Assembly (NCBI GenBank): GCA_030750865.1
Contig: JASMHE010000002.1
Location: forward strand, 39,874 to 103,873
DNA: 64,000 nucleotides
Reading direction: 5' to 3'
DNA from: Alphaproteobacteria bacterium
GTDB taxonomy: Bacteria; Pseudomonadota; Alphaproteobacteria; Micavibrionales; Micavibrionaceae
The notes under the pieces were generated by a model. It worked only from the letters and a program-made list of their open reading frames with translations, did no database searches and was not told where the DNA came from. Numbering within the stretch: the stretch's first letter is position 1; every line of letters starts with the position of its first letter. The translations under genes were made by a program, and so were the position numbers. Below, in pieces: positions 63,366-64,000 of this stretch.

Positions 63366-63896
63366 TTAAAGTAAGTTTTCGTTTTGAGCCTTGGCCTTCC
63401 AACGATGTACGGTTGATTTACCAACGGTGAGTTCTTCGGCTATATCGCGTAAAGAAACATGATTTTTCATCATTTCAACCGCTTTCCTGTACGTGATATC
63501 GCCTTGTTCCCATTCCCAGCGGAAATAATCATCTTCGCTGTGAAGCGTTACCTCGATGTCTTGCACCATTTCACCGCTTAAATGCCGTGCCTTGGTGTAT
63601 TGAACGAGGATTTTGGCCGCCCCTTCGCCCTGAATGTAATCTTCAGGTCGCTTGAGCTTAATCACGGCATCCATAACATCTTCTTTTTTATGGCTGCCGC
63701 GTTGCTTGCCCTCTTTGTTCGCGTGGTGAATAAAAACGATAGAACGACCTTTTTTACGGTGCTGAACCGCCCATTCCTGAATAGGTGACCATGACTCGGC
63801 TTCGTTTTCATTGCCCGTACGGTCAAAGGTCGAGATATTATCGATAAATATCACCTTCGGATTGTACGTCGTCAGGGTATTTTGGACACGGCGCAT
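63366..63896 (-). pseudogene. RepA-type hexameric helicase, 5'-truncated
   Basis: The visible 176 residues are the C-terminal half of a RepA/RecA-fold plasmid- or phage-type helicase. VIFIDNISTFDR is the Walker B-like strand and IVFIHHANKEGKQRGS a second conserved motif. A terminal HTH (SLRDIAEELTVGKSTVHRWK) also occurs. Family members are usually about 300-380 residues, with Walker A at the N-terminus; here the frame is closed by a stop about 90 bases upstream of the ATG at 63896. The AAGGAG at 63918-63923 lies too far upstream to serve it. The gene is therefore probably broken, its 5' part lost at a junction with other DNA near 63897-63937. Confidence 0.7.
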
Positions 63897-63934
63897 AAAA
63901 ATATAAGGTGTGCTTCTGGCTCCTTGGTTTGATT

Positions 63935-64000
63935 TTAGGCAGCTTTTTTCTGCCAGTACAATTGTTTTCTTAAATGCAGTGTTTTTGCCTTAATTTTGCG
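63935..64000 (-). CDS. C-terminal tail of an unidentified gene, cut by window edge
   Basis: The 21 visible codons end at a TAA and read as a very basic tail (LHLRKQLYWQKKAA at the end). It is compatible with a transposase or other basic DNA-binding protein, which could explain the truncated repA beside it. Too short to identify. Confidence 0.35.
   Translation of the reverse strand, partial: RKIKAKTLHLRKQLYWQKKAA

Overview
The window is chromosomal DNA of an alphaproteobacterium. The evidence is the split TCA cluster (sucA, sucC, sucD, mdh, sucB, lpd), a DUF2336 protein, a scpB-tatABC block, and the rpmH-rnpA-yidD-yidC-engB operon. A type IVB (Dot/Icm) secretion block on the chromosome, together with many lineage-specific hypothetical proteins, fits a Rhodospirillales- or Micavibrio-like host. 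That placement is an inference; the window contains no rRNA.

Bases 1-10.4 kb are mostly minus strand. They hold the 5' part of sucA, two tandem paralogues of unknown function, sucD, a YeaQ/GlsB-type small membrane gene and sucC, then on the plus strand a coiled-coil protein and an acidic protein, then mdh. Bases 10.4-15.1 kb (minus) hold a DUF2336 protein, zapE, tatC, tatB, tatA and scpB. Bases 15.2-24.7 kb (mainly plus) hold sucB, metC, an Xre-type regulator, two divergent zinc deaminases, a 957-residue protein with a C-terminal LOG-type domain, and lpd. Bases 24.8-36.8 kb hold xerC, a DUF484 gene, a MerC-like membrane gene, a transaldolase-family gene, priA, fmt, def, rmuC, and the engB-yidC-yidD-rnpA-rpmH operon with a textbook promoter.

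Bases 37-45 kb hold an unknown gene, an outer-membrane beta-barrel, a PII protein lacking the uridylylation tyrosine, a UbiH-family hydroxylase, a 563-residue degenerate repeat protein, two tandem 2H phosphoesterases and an aldo/keto reductase. Bases 44.8-51.4 kb (minus) form a Dot/Icm-type operon. It starts with a 586-residue protein built of repeated IcmD-like membrane modules, followed by an IcmD-like protein, IcmJ/DotN, IcmB/DotO and a small single-pass membrane protein. The icmD-icmJ-icmB order matches the Legionella arrangement as I know it. Bases 51.7-57.6 kb hold an NAD-dependent epimerase, a family 2 glycosyltransferase, an ArsR-type regulator, proB, proA and a putative membrane zincin.

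An initiator tRNA-Met gene (57879-57955) marks a sharp change. Beyond it the DNA is visibly more A+T-rich and the genes look acquired. They are a 1376-residue STAND NTPase with an N-terminal DUF4297/Cap4-type nuclease domain, translationally coupled through a GTGA overlap to a small protein with a PD-(D/E)xK-like signature; a small membrane protein whose gene carries clustered ACGGTT repeats; and a 5'-truncated RepA-type helicase next to the tail of another gene. I read this as an integrated element carrying a probable anti-phage system. The nuclease pair and the repeat-fused Dot/Icm membrane protein are the strongest candidates for undescribed biology here.
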